A stretch of DNA of 64,000 nt from assembly GCA_910579755.1 (NCBI GenBank), contig CAJTVB010000005.1, positions 133,975 to 197,974 on the forward strand, in the 5' to 3' direction. A program made the translations under genes and the position numbers. Under the pieces are notes generated by a model. The model worked only from the letters and a program-made list of their open reading frames with translations. It made no database searches and had not been told where the DNA came from. Source of the stretch: an uncultured Acetatifactor sp. (GTDB lineage: Bacteria > Bacillota > Clostridia > Lachnospirales > Lachnospiraceae). Positions 26,610-35,398 of this stretch are shown here, piece after piece (the first letter of the stretch is position 1; the number at the start of each line of letters is the position of its first letter).

Positions 26610-27884
26610 TTACAAATACCCCGCCGCAGTTTCCAGAAAGCTTTCGCTGCCAAAGGAGCCTGATTTCAGCACCAGCTCGTAATAAGGCTCCGTAATACTT
26701 CTGCAGACCGGCAGTCCAGGCTCGATCTCCTCCAGCACCTTGACCCCTCGGATATGAAACCGGTCACAGAAGGCTCCGCTGGTATCGCCTCCGCAGATCA
26801 TGTACTTTCGTATACTGTATTTTTCCCCGATTATACAGGCCAGTTCTGCCAGCTGCCGAGACACAGCCTCCGACACCTCCGTATTGGTCAGACCCTTTCG
26901 GGCTGCGGCTTCCTTAGTCTCTCTCACCAGTTCCTCATCCTGCAGGGAATGAATCAGTGTAATACGGGATCTGTCATGGGCTTTGGCGTATTCCTTAAGG
27001 ATCCTCTCTTCCTCTGCCTGGCGGGTATCTTCCTCAAAAAGCCTTCTGGTATCCAGGGTCAGGACGGGATACCCCTGTTTTTTCATATATTCTGTCTGAG
27101 CCCTTGTCTGAGGCGTCAGGCTGCCTGCTATGGATAAGATTTTCTCGTCTCCCGATCTGTTTTCCCCCACGGGCGGTACTATTCCCTTTTCCCGGGCATA
27201 CAATCTGCCCAGGTAAAAGCCCGGGGCAGAGCTGCCGCAGATCACCGGTTCATCCTTCAGCACCTGCGCCAGCAGCTCCAAATCTGCATTGTCTCTGGCG
27301 TCAAAGATCAGATAGGAGGCTTCCTTCTTTCTGCGTTCTATCTCCTGAAGCAGCGCCTCCCTTCCCTGATCCAGCACTGCCGCCGGCACCAGGGCAACCC
27401 TTCTTTTGGTCTGAGCCGACAAAATGTCCACCAGGGAGGACTGCCGCATGGGATGCACCGGGTCATTGCGGAACTGGGAATCCTCAAGCCTTACACCGTA
27501 CACATAATGAATTCCATTTACGGTAGTCCTGCCGTTGTCCGGAAAAGCCAGAACAACCATGCCGTGTTTCTCTCCCAGAGCATCCAGCATGGCATCAAAT
27601 TCAGCTCCGATATTTCCTCGAAACACGGAGCATTGCTTATCTATAAATTGTACAGCCCCTCTGGGTCCGATCCTTTTTGTTATGGAGTAGACTCTTTTGT
27701 AGGCTTCCTCCGGGGTACAAAATCTGGAGTTGGTATCGATGACCGTTACCTGGTGGACCGGCACAAAATCCTCCTCCAGCTTATCCAGGCTGTAAACCAC
27801 CGTATCCAGACCGGATTTGGCATACATAACCCCGATATCATTGGCCCCTGTTATGTCGTCAGCGATCACCACAGTAAATACCAT
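26610..27884 (-). CDS. Four-carbon acid sugar kinase family protein (DUF1537, OtnK/DtnK-like)
   Basis: The 424-residue protein has the N-terminal sugar-binding domain start VVIADDITGANDIGV and the C-terminal nucleotide-binding domain with MICGGDTSGAF near residue 375. These are the marks of PF07005/PF17042. Characterised members phosphorylate D-threonate, D-erythronate or 3-oxo-tetronate, usually beside PdxA2 and an aldolase-like decarboxylase. Here a class II aldolase is in the operon but no PdxA2-like dehydrogenase. The ATG has AGGTGG nine bases upstream. A stem-loop separates it from the GH38 gene before it. It may process an acid sugar released from the imported substrate; this is inference. 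Confidence 0.87.
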   Translation of the reverse strand: MVFTVVIADDITGANDIGVMYAKSGLDTVVYSLDKLEEDFVPVHQVTVIDTNSRFCTPEEAYKRVYSITKRIGPRGAVQFIDKQCSVFRGNIGAEFDAMLDALGEKHGMVVLAFPDNGRTTVNGIHYVYGVRLEDSQFRNDPVHPMRQSSLVDILSAQTKRRVALVPAAVLDQGREALLQEIERRKKEASYLIFDARDNADLELLAQVLKDEPVICGSSAPGFYLGRLYAREKGIVPPVGENRSGDEKILSIAGSLTPQTRAQTEYMKKQGYPVLTLDTRRLFEEDTRQAEEERILKEYAKAHDRSRITLIHSLQDEELVRETKEAAARKGLTNTEVSEAVSRQLAELACIIGEKYSIRKYMICGGDTSGAFCDRFHIRGVKVLEEIEPGLPVCRSITEPYYELVLKSGSFGSESFLETAAGYL

Positions 27885-27908
27885 TTTACGTTACCACCTT
27901 TTTTCAGC

Positions 27909-27955
27909 AAAAGCCTCTCGCAAAATCAGGTGCAGAGAAATTCCGAGAGGCTTTT
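27909..27955 (-). terminator. Stem-loop in the operon, possible partial terminator
   Basis: AAAAGCCTCTCG and its exact complement form a 12-bp stem around a 23-nt loop, 16 bp past the GH38 stop and 25 bp before the kinase start. On the minus strand only four T residues follow, so read-through is likely. It may lower expression of the distal genes or protect the upstream mRNA end. Confidence 0.55.
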
Positions 27956-27970
27956 TTACATTTTTCACAG

Positions 27971-30406
27971 TTACAATTCGATTAAATTTACCTCCCGAAC
28001 AGGCTGCTCCCGATCATAGGGCAGATAAAAGGTTTTGATCTCGCTGGGGGCAAAGACCGTATCGATACTGCGATCCATAAAAGCTGCCTCTATATGGCAG
28101 GGCGTCTGGCGGTGCATTGCCTCATAGGCGCGGATCACCACGCCGCCCTTATCCTCCGCCTCCTTTATGGCGCTGACCAGAATCTCCTTTGCGTCCACGG
28201 CCAGAAAGCTCTTTTTCTGGGGCTGGCTTCCCGGATGGAAGGTTTCCACCACCGTCATGGGCCTTTGATTGATCACTGCCGCCACCTGCAGAATCTCCGA
28301 CTGCTTCCAGGTATTCTCATGAGGCACCAGCGCGTAGGTCATTTCCTGAAGGCCGCTGTCCACATAAAGGTACTCTTCTTCCGGATCCAGCTTTTTGGGA
28401 TCATGATGGGCATAGACGGAATTTTTCAGCAGGGTCACCGACATTTCGTCCACATCAAAGCTGTAGCTGTATTTGCTGTCGTTGGCTATAGCCAGGCCAT
28501 ACATTTTCCCTTTGGAGAAATGCTCTCCTGTAAAATCAATCCAGGTCTGGCCGGGCTCCTCTTCCCCGTTGGCGGATTTTTCAACGTATCCGAAAGGAAT
28601 TTCATAGGTGGGCTTGCGGAAGTTAAAGTTTACGGGAAACTTCAGCTTCAGGATCGTTCCCGGTTCTCTCCAGTCGATCCGAACCTTGACCTCCACATGA
28701 TTCAGATCCCGGTACACACGGAAATCCTGGGTTACATAGGACTGGTTATACTCATATTTGATGCGAAGGGCAGAACGCACCGGCCCTTCCTCCAGCCGCC
28801 GTATGCTTACCAGAGACATATGCCCGAGCTCCTGATCAAACTTAAAGATATTATGGCTCCAGGTGTCTCCGGGATCCCGCAGCACCACAAGTCTGGCCCC
28901 TTCCCTGCGCAAAATCTCCAGCTCCAGCTCCTTGTCAAAATAGCTGGACAGAAAGCCTGTCTCCGGATTGAATTCCAGCCTAAAGCGGTCATTTTCCAGC
29001 GAGCTTTCCGTGATTGTCACTGCCGCAGGCTTGGCCGGCTCCTCCTCCAGATTGGTATAGAGCTTGAATACCCGATATCCCAGGGAAGGAAGGTCTGCCA
29101 CAAACAAAAGCCTGGACTGTCCGTTTACGGTTGCCTCGGAGGTAATCCTCTGGGCCGGGATCAGGTTTCCTTCCTCGTCCTCCAGCCTAAAGCGGTCATT
29201 GGACAGTCCCCGTACCTCCAGCTCCACCGCCATCCTTCCTCCGAAGCTGTGGGAATTAAACACCACAATGGGCTTCATGGCAGTATCCAGATCGATCTGA
29301 ATATCCCAGGAAATGGCCTGAATGGCATAATTTACATTCCTCTGGCCGATGGCCATGGCCTCTCCCGTCAGGTAAGAAGCGTCCTCATAGGCGCTGGGGA
29401 TGCTGGTTCCCGCCAGAATATCGTGGAACTGGTTGAAAAGCACGTCCTTCCAGCCTCTCTCAAAATCCTCGGGATAGGGCTGGCCCTCAACTATTTTGGA
29501 CACGGCGCTCCACTTCTCCGCCCGGATCAGCTCCAGCTCCGATTTGCGGTTGCCTCTCTTAATGCCGGAGTGAACGCTGTAGCAGCCGCTGGCGTGGTGC
29601 TGAAGATCAGACTCCACCACGGGGAAATCCCTTCCGGAGGCCCTCATGGCATCGAAAAAGGCTTTCGTGGTGCTCATTTTCATGTGCGGCATATCCTCCC
29701 GGCTGTCCAGCTCCCGGATGGACCGGATATTCTCTTTGGTGGGACCCCCGCCATGGTTCCCCACTCCGTAGAACATCATCATCTCGTCCTCGCCCTCCTC
29801 CAGCTCACAGAGAAGACGATTGGCATAGGTTTCCAGATCCTTGCCGCCGGAGCAGTATTCATAGGGAATCCGATAGGTCAATACCCGGGAGCCGTCCTGA
29901 GCTCTCCACCAGAAAATCCGCCCGGGAAGTCCCTTTTCCAGAGGCATGGGACGCATAAAGCAATAGTTTTCCATTCCGGATTTGGCCAGGATCTGAGGCA
30001 GCATGCCATTGTGTCCGAAGCTGTCCACATTATAGCCCGTCTTTGCCGTAACGCCGAATTTTTCCAGAAAATACCGCTGGGCATACAGCCCCTGCCTGGC
30101 CAGAGCTTCCCCTCCGGGGATATTGCAGTCCGGCTGTATATACCAGCCGCCTACGATTTCCCAGCGGCCCTCTGCCACCCTCTGACAAATCTCCTGAAAC
30201 ATTTTCGGATTATTTTTCTCCACCCACTCATAAAATGCCGCCGAGCTGCAGGAGAAAATGAACGCATCATCCTCCTGCATGCGGTCCAGAGCGGAACGGA
30301 CGGTAGCCTTGGCCTCCTGAAATCCCTCCTGCCAGTTCCACAGCCATACCGGATCCAGATGTGCGTTTCCGATCATATAAAGCTTCTTTTCATTGATTTT
30401 TTTCAT
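27971..30406 (-). CDS. GH38 alpha-mannosidase, short bacterial class (copy C)
   Basis: The 811-residue protein matches copies A and D in layout. GNAHLDPVWLWNWQEG gives the zinc ligands His16 and Asp18, NVDSFGHNGMLPQI near 127 holds the nucleophile, and NQFHDILAGTSI near 325 holds the last zinc His. A C-terminal beta-sandwich half follows. No signal peptide is present. I start it at the ATG at 30406 (GAGGGTA five bases upstream); the upstream in-frame ATG at 30448 would overlap the aldolase gene. It is the first glycosidase after the transporter-kinase-aldolase genes, so it is likely the most highly expressed mannosidase of this operon. Confidence 0.92.
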   Translation of the reverse strand: MKKINEKKLYMIGNAHLDPVWLWNWQEGFQEAKATVRSALDRMQEDDAFIFSCSSAAFYEWVEKNNPKMFQEICQRVAEGRWEIVGGWYIQPDCNIPGGEALARQGLYAQRYFLEKFGVTAKTGYNVDSFGHNGMLPQILAKSGMENYCFMRPMPLEKGLPGRIFWWRAQDGSRVLTYRIPYEYCSGGKDLETYANRLLCELEEGEDEMMMFYGVGNHGGGPTKENIRSIRELDSREDMPHMKMSTTKAFFDAMRASGRDFPVVESDLQHHASGCYSVHSGIKRGNRKSELELIRAEKWSAVSKIVEGQPYPEDFERGWKDVLFNQFHDILAGTSIPSAYEDASYLTGEAMAIGQRNVNYAIQAISWDIQIDLDTAMKPIVVFNSHSFGGRMAVELEVRGLSNDRFRLEDEEGNLIPAQRITSEATVNGQSRLLFVADLPSLGYRVFKLYTNLEEEPAKPAAVTITESSLENDRFRLEFNPETGFLSSYFDKELELEILRREGARLVVLRDPGDTWSHNIFKFDQELGHMSLVSIRRLEEGPVRSALRIKYEYNQSYVTQDFRVYRDLNHVEVKVRIDWREPGTILKLKFPVNFNFRKPTYEIPFGYVEKSANGEEEPGQTWIDFTGEHFSKGKMYGLAIANDSKYSYSFDVDEMSVTLLKNSVYAHHDPKKLDPEEEYLYVDSGLQEMTYALVPHENTWKQSEILQVAAVINQRPMTVVETFHPGSQPQKKSFLAVDAKEILVSAIKEAEDKGGVVIRAYEAMHRQTPCHIEAAFMDRSIDTVFAPSEIKTFYLPYDREQPVREVNLIEL

Positions 30407-30437
30407 GTATATACCCTCTGCGCCTACCCATTGCTTA

Positions 30438-31328
30438 TTATTTTCCATGCCCTGCAGACATCACATAGCAGCACATTTTTTCCTTTACCAGCTCCTTTAC
30501 GGCCTCTCTGGATTGTGCAATCTGCTCTTCCGTACAGCTATTCAGCTCCGCCTCCGTCATATGGCCCTCCCGGCCTACCACCTGCAGCATGGCCTGCTCC
30601 ACATCCGTGGCAATATTCACCTTGCTGACGCCGCCGCTTTCCATCTGGACAGCCTTGCGCACCATCTGGCTTGGAACGCCGGAGCCGCCGTGCAAAACCA
30701 GGGGAACGCGGGTCAGGCTGTTGATCCTTTCCAGCCTGTCATAGTCCACATGAGGTTGACGAACGGTGTAGATACCATGGGCTGTTCCCACGGATACCGC
30801 CAGACAGTCCACCCCGGTGCGCTCACAAAATTCCTTCGCTTCCTCCGGAACGGTAAACAATTCCTCATCGTGGTCTGTCTCCACAAAATCCGTAGTGCCG
30901 ATCTTTCCAAGCTCTGCCTCCACGGTAACCTTCCTGGGCTTTGCGTACTCCACCACCTGCCGGGTGATCCTGACATTTTCCTCAAATTCATATTCCGAGG
31001 CATCGATCATCACGGAGGTAAAACCGGCGTCGATAGCCTGACGGATTACATCAAAGGTCTTGGTGTGATCTAAGTGCAGGGCAATGGGCACCTGTGGATC
31101 CAGTTCCTCCACCACTCTGTAAAACTCCCGGGCAAAGGCCTCCACGTTCACCTGATGCCGGATGATCTCCTTTTCCGACAGCTGTACGATCACCGGGGAA
31201 TCCGTCTCTACGGCGGCCTGCACCACCGGTAGAATCAGCTTCGTATATCTGGGAGAAAAAGAGCCCACAGCATATTTTCCCTTTCTGGCATTTTCCAGTA
31301 AATTTGTTAAATTCTCAACCTGCTTCAT
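30438..31328 (-). CDS. Class II ketose-bisphosphate aldolase
   Basis: The 296-residue zinc aldolase has the conserved LHLDHTKTFD (zinc His region), EAELGKIG with the second metal residues, SVGTAHGIY, and VLHGGSGVP near the C-terminal end. Class II enzymes of this type (FbaA, GatY/KbaY, IolJ) split fructose-, tagatose- or other ketose-bisphosphates into two triose units. The ATG at 31328 has GGAGGT nine bases upstream and lies 5 bp after the FGGY kinase gene. The pair likely forms a phosphorylation and cleavage module for one sugar. This is not the glycolytic copy by context. Confidence 0.9.
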   Translation of the reverse strand: MKQVENLTNLLENARKGKYAVGSFSPRYTKLILPVVQAAVETDSPVIVQLSEKEIIRHQVNVEAFAREFYRVVEELDPQVPIALHLDHTKTFDVIRQAIDAGFTSVMIDASEYEFEENVRITRQVVEYAKPRKVTVEAELGKIGTTDFVETDHDEELFTVPEEAKEFCERTGVDCLAVSVGTAHGIYTVRQPHVDYDRLERINSLTRVPLVLHGGSGVPSQMVRKAVQMESGGVSKVNIATDVEQAMLQVVGREGHMTEAELNSCTEEQIAQSREAVKELVKEKMCCYVMSAGHGK

Positions 31329-31333
31329 ATTTA

Positions 31334-32764
31334 TTATACCTCCCTGTAAAAAGATGTCCATGCCCTCATACAGGGCAAAAATTTTTTTAAATAAAATGTA
31401 TCATAGGCTTCGGCCCTGACAGGCTCCGGAAAATACTCCCGGGAAAACCTTCCCGAAAGAACAGGTCTTCTGCCTGTATTCTGCTCCAGCATCAGCGCCG
31501 CTGCGCCAAAAAGCGTACCTTCCCCGATCCGGGAAACAGATACCTTTTTGTTTAGAATATCTGCCTTATACTGCATCCACTGACAAAGCGCGGTGGATCC
31601 CCCCGTGGCAATGACGGCGGCTTCCCCTTTTCCAAAGCCCGTTTCCAGGATCCATCTGCACTGACAGCAGACTCCCTCTATCACTGCCTTTACCAGGTCG
31701 GCAATAGTGTGTGCTGCCCGAAGTCCCAGCAGAGCTCCCGTAGCTTCCGGCAGAAAAAGCGGACTGCCCATGCCGGAAAGATAGGGCAGATACAATATTT
31801 CTCCGGGTCCGTTCATGCCGGCCTCCAGCATTTCCCCGATTCTGTCATAGGTCAGCGCTCCGCCTCCCACGCATTTTCGAAGCCATTCCAAAGACTGGCC
31901 GGAGGAAGAAAGATTGGCCATTCCGAAATATCTGCCTTCCGTTACAAAGGGGCCGAACACCAGACCGCTGTCCCGGGCCATTGCATCCTCCGGAAGCTGA
32001 TCCATAAGACCGATATAGGTTTCCGCCGTCCCACAGCTGTCACAAAGCTCCCCCTCCTGCTCCAGCAGACCAAAAGCGGAGCAGAGGTGATCGTGGCCGC
32101 ATATTGCCACAGGGATCCCGGTGCCCTTCATGGCTCCCGCGAAGCGTCCGGAGGGAACGATTTTTGGAAAATTTTCCTCCCGAAGCCCCATAGCCTGGAT
32201 TCTTTCTCCGTCCCATTGTCTTTTGCGGATATCGTACACAAAGGTCCGGGCGGCAAAGGTAGGGTCCGTGGCAAGCTCTCCGGTCAGGCAGAAGAAAATG
32301 TAGTCACAGGCAGACAGCCAGAGCGTGCTTTCCGGTGAAATCCCGCTGTTTTCCAGGCTCCACAAATACTTATAAATTCCGTATTTATAGCTGTTTCGCA
32401 ATCCCGTTTTACAGAATGCCTCCTGTTCCTCTTCTTTTGTCATCCGACCTGAAATAGGGAACGTACGTTTATCATACCAGGGAATGATGCCGGTAAGGGG
32501 CCGAAGGCTGTGGCGGTCCAGCATGATCCCGGCCTCTGCCATGCCTGTGATACCGATTCCACGCATCCTTCCGTATTTTTCTTCTCCACGATCCAGCATA
32601 GCCTGTAGCAGCTTCATCCATTCCGTCGGATCGTAATACTCTCCCTGCTGTTCTCTATGAACCGGAGTATTCACGGAAAATATTTCCTTAGGAACTCCAT
32701 CCTCCGAAAAAATGCCTGCTTTCAGATGGGTGGTTCCCAAATCAATGCCCATATAATATTCCAT
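31334..32764 (-). CDS. FGGY family carbohydrate kinase
   Basis: This 476-residue kinase opens with YYMGIDLGTTHLKAGIF, the FGGY phosphate-1 motif. It has the central catalytic region ending in CGHDHLCSAFG with the general base Asp near residue 232, and the C-terminal ATP domain with VIATGGSTALCQWMQ and FGAAALM. Substrates of FGGY kinases include xylulose, gluconate, ribulose, fuculose, rhamnulose and glycerol. The pairing with a class II bisphosphate aldolase and a racemase-like protein suggests a ketose phosphate intermediate, but no substrate-specific residue pattern is recognised. It lies between the racemase-like gene and the aldolase. Confidence 0.9.
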   Translation of the reverse strand: MEYYMGIDLGTTHLKAGIFSEDGVPKEIFSVNTPVHREQQGEYYDPTEWMKLLQAMLDRGEEKYGRMRGIGITGMAEAGIMLDRHSLRPLTGIIPWYDKRTFPISGRMTKEEEQEAFCKTGLRNSYKYGIYKYLWSLENSGISPESTLWLSACDYIFFCLTGELATDPTFAARTFVYDIRKRQWDGERIQAMGLREENFPKIVPSGRFAGAMKGTGIPVAICGHDHLCSAFGLLEQEGELCDSCGTAETYIGLMDQLPEDAMARDSGLVFGPFVTEGRYFGMANLSSSGQSLEWLRKCVGGGALTYDRIGEMLEAGMNGPGEILYLPYLSGMGSPLFLPEATGALLGLRAAHTIADLVKAVIEGVCCQCRWILETGFGKGEAAVIATGGSTALCQWMQYKADILNKKVSVSRIGEGTLFGAAALMLEQNTGRRPVLSGRFSREYFPEPVRAEAYDTFYLKKFLPCMRAWTSFYREV

Positions 32765-32787
32765 AAGTTCCGTTTCTCCTGCCTGAC

Positions 32788-33444
32788 TTATATGGCCTTC
32801 ATCACATTTCTCACGTGCCGGATGCCGGACAGAGGACTTGTGAGGATTTTACTCATCTGCCACTCCTCAAAGTCCTCCAGGGCGCCGGCCATGGAAGCCT
32901 GGGCCAAAACCACTACGTCCGTATCCGCTATTTGAGCCGCTACCTGTTCCCGGATCCTGCGGTTATGCTCATCCTTGTTTCCTGCCATCAGCTGGTCATA
33001 GGCCCCTTCCACCAGATTGGTAGTCACTGTGCAGCTCTTTCCCGCCGCCTCTGCCTTTCTGCGGATCAGATCCACCGTGGGATCCAAAGTAGAGCGAAGG
33101 GTTGCAAAGACACTGATCTTTTTTCCTGCTTTCACGGCTTCTTCGGCCATGGCTTCATCGATTCGAAGCACAGGAACGGGAAATTGCCGATCTGCTTTTT
33201 CCGCAAATTCTCCCACGGTGGAACAGGCGCTCAGGACAGCATCCGCTCCGATGGCCTGCCACATGGATGCATAGGTTATCCACCTTTTTTCCACCAGCTC
33301 CACGTTCCGTCCCGACACCATATCCTTTAGAATGGAATCATCCAGAATATTTACTGCTTCCACGCCCGGCATCTCCTGACTGACCAGGTCGGTCAGACTC
33401 TGAATGGTAGCCGGTGTGGTATGAATGATCATCAGTTTTTTCAA
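32788..33444 (-). CDS. Aspartate/glutamate/hydantoin racemase superfamily protein
   Basis: The 218-residue protein shows the superfamily fold pattern, with an N-terminal catalytic Cys in LSACSTVGE near residue 80. The second catalytic Cys of true two-base racemases is missing: the matching strand reads VVVLAQASMAG near 184. One-Cys members include decarboxylases and isomerases, so a one-base or lyase-type reaction is likely here. I prefer the TTG at 33444, which has GGGAGG seven bases upstream; a GTG nine bases earlier overlaps that ribosome site. It lies between the transporter permease gene and the FGGY kinase, so it probably acts on a transported or released acid. Confidence 0.8.
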   Translation of the reverse strand: MKKLMIIHTTPATIQSLTDLVSQEMPGVEAVNILDDSILKDMVSGRNVELVEKRWITYASMWQAIGADAVLSACSTVGEFAEKADRQFPVPVLRIDEAMAEEAVKAGKKISVFATLRSTLDPTVDLIRRKAEAAGKSCTVTTNLVEGAYDQLMAGNKDEHNRRIREQVAAQIADTDVVVLAQASMAGALEDFEEWQMSKILTSPLSGIRHVRNVMKAI

Positions 33445-33486
33445 ACTTTGCACCTCCCAATATGTCTTTTTCAGTCTGCTGATTTT

Positions 33487-34341
33487 TTACTTATCCGCGC
33501 CGGATATGTTCATGCCCTGTATAAAATAATTCTGGAAACAGAAGAACAGCATCAGAATCGGTATCATGGACAGGAAGGAAACTGCCATCAGGTAATTCCA
33601 GTCTGTAAAGCCCCTGCCCTTAAATACATTCAGTCCCAGCTGGAGAGTGTATTTGGCTTTGTCGCTCAAATACAGCAGCGGTCCCTGGAAATCGCTCCAG
33701 ACACCCTTGAAGGTTACCAGGGCGATGGTGGCCATAATTGGTTTAACCAACGGCATCATAACCCTCAGCCAAATATAGAAATGTCCTGCCCCATCGATCT
33801 TGGCGGCTTCAGAAAGCTCGGAGGGTATGGTGCGGTAAAACTGTCTCATCATAAAGATGTGAAAAGCATTTCCCAGAAATGCGGGAACTGTCAGCGGCAG
33901 GTAGGTTCCCACCCAGTGCAGCTTGGAAAAGATCACGTACTGGGGAATCAGCATGGTAAAGCCGGGAATCATCATGGTGGCCAGGATAATAGTAAACAGG
34001 AAATCCCTTCCCGGAAACCTCATCTTTGCAAAAGCATAGGCAATCAGAGAATTGACAAATACCGCTCCTATCATGTTGACGAATACCAGAAACAGCGTAT
34101 TCAGGGTATATTGCGTAAAGGGCGCCTTGGACCAGGCCACGGCAAAGTTTTCAAAATGGAACTCCTCCGGAAAAAGGGTGGGCGGATATTTCGCCACCTC
34201 CTGGGTGGTCTTTAAGGCGGTCATAACCATCCATAACAGAGGAAACAGAATAATGATGGCTCCCAGGATCAATATAACGAACAGAATGGTATCAAATATC
34301 CGGTCCTTTTTATATTTGTGCGGCTTCTGAATTTTACTCAT
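33487..34341 (-). CDS. Carbohydrate ABC transporter permease (MalG type)
   Basis: This 284-residue CUT1 permease has six hydrophobic helices and the EAA loop EAAKIDGAGHFYIWLRVMMPL near residue 190, which contacts the ATPase. The ATG at 34341 follows the stop of the partner permease by 1 bp, with GAGGAGG inside the end of that gene, so the two are translationally coupled. It forms the membrane channel with the MalF-type partner and takes sugars from the lipoprotein at 35399-36787. No ATPase gene is nearby; a shared MsmK-type ATPase is expected elsewhere. Confidence 0.93.
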   Translation of the reverse strand: MSKIQKPHKYKKDRIFDTILFVILILGAIIILFPLLWMVMTALKTTQEVAKYPPTLFPEEFHFENFAVAWSKAPFTQYTLNTLFLVFVNMIGAVFVNSLIAYAFAKMRFPGRDFLFTIILATMMIPGFTMLIPQYVIFSKLHWVGTYLPLTVPAFLGNAFHIFMMRQFYRTIPSELSEAAKIDGAGHFYIWLRVMMPLVKPIMATIALVTFKGVWSDFQGPLLYLSDKAKYTLQLGLNVFKGRGFTDWNYLMAVSFLSMIPILMLFFCFQNYFIQGMNISGADK

Positions 34342-34342
34342 C

Positions 34343-35257
34343 TTACTCCTCCTCAAACACCCATTTGTTGGAAATCTTGCGATTGATCAGTGTCAACAGC
34401 ATGATAAAGGCGAACAGACACCAGGACATAGCGTTAGCATATCCGGTTTTATATTGCTTGAAGGCATTATTCCAAACATGCAGATTGTAGAACAGCAGAG
34501 AGCCCGCCGGATTGCCGGTACCGTCCCCCGAGAATACGTAGCCTTCCTGGAAAACCTGAAAAGCGCCGATAATTCCGATGGTAAGGTTATAAAAAATTAT
34601 AGGTGAAAGCATGGGAATTGTAAGCTTGAAAAACTGGGTCAGCCTTCCGGCGCCGTCGATGGAGGCCGCTTCGTAATAGGTCTGAGGAATACTCTGCAGT
34701 CTGGCCAGATACAAAAGCATCTGCCCTCCCAGCCCCCATACATTCATAATAATGATGGAGGGCTTTGTCCAGTTGGGATCGGAGAGCCACGCCGGCCCCT
34801 GAATGCCGATAAAACCAAGGATCGTATTTACGAGTCCGTTGCTGGGGTTCAGGATCAGCATCCAGAGAAAGTAGGTGCCCACACCTACCATAATGGAGGG
34901 AAGATAATAAATGGTCCGGAAGGTTCTCATCCCCCACACCGCTCTGTTCAGCAGAGTGGCTACGATTACCCCGCCTACAGTCACCACCGGTATGTTGACA
35001 CAGGCGTACCAGAGCGTATTCTTAAAGGAACGGGCAGCCAGGGTATCCACAAAAAACAGCCGTTTATAATTGTCAAGTCCACAGAAGGACATTTTTATCA
35101 TGTTATAATCAAAAAAGCTGGTAATAAAGGAAAAGATCATAGGACCAAGCAGCAGTACAAGCACACCCACGATCCAGGGAGAAATAAAAAGATATGCCAT
35201 AAAGGCCTCTTTTTTCTGCATAGGGCTCATTTTTGTTTTGACTTTTCTTTTACTCAT
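34343..35257 (-). CDS. Sugar ABC transporter permease (MalF type)
   Basis: The 304-residue CUT1 permease has an N-terminal basic segment, six hydrophobic helices (first LFISPWIVGVLVLLLGP) and the EAA loop EAASIDGAGRLTQFFKLTIPM near residue 215. It partners the adjacent MalG-type permease. It starts 141 bp after the binding-protein gene, and a terminator-like hairpin lies in that gap, a common way to make more binding protein than permease. Confidence 0.93.
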   Translation of the reverse strand: MSKRKVKTKMSPMQKKEAFMAYLFISPWIVGVLVLLLGPMIFSFITSFFDYNMIKMSFCGLDNYKRLFFVDTLAARSFKNTLWYACVNIPVVTVGGVIVATLLNRAVWGMRTFRTIYYLPSIMVGVGTYFLWMLILNPSNGLVNTILGFIGIQGPAWLSDPNWTKPSIIIMNVWGLGGQMLLYLARLQSIPQTYYEAASIDGAGRLTQFFKLTIPMLSPIIFYNLTIGIIGAFQVFQEGYVFSGDGTGNPAGSLLFYNLHVWNNAFKQYKTGYANAMSWCLFAFIMLLTLINRKISNKWVFEEE

Positions 35258-35329
35258 TTCTCTATTCTTACCCCCTATTGGTATGTAACAATGATAGTTT
35301 CTGACATCAAGATCAGGCCGGTAAAAAGA

Positions 35330-35355
35330 ATGGGCAGGAAACAGCTCCTGCCCAT
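35330..35355 (-). terminator. Intercistronic hairpin between binding protein and permeases
   Basis: A perfect 10-bp stem (ATGGGCAGGA and its complement) with a 6-nt loop is followed on the minus strand by TTCTTTTT. It lies 44 bp past the binding-protein stop. It looks like a leaky terminator or mRNA 3' stabiliser. Confidence 0.7.
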
Positions 35356-35398
35356 ATTCACTATTACCGCGTCCGTTGAGGCTCAGGGATTTGCGGAT

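Noticed and set aside
28094..30628. 844-codon open frame on the + strand opposite GH38 copy C
   Set aside because: It is the antisense shadow of a strongly supported gene; the long frame comes from codon bias of the GH38 sequence. Similar shadows at 15604-17385, 35291-36646 and 44069-45394 were dropped for the same reason.
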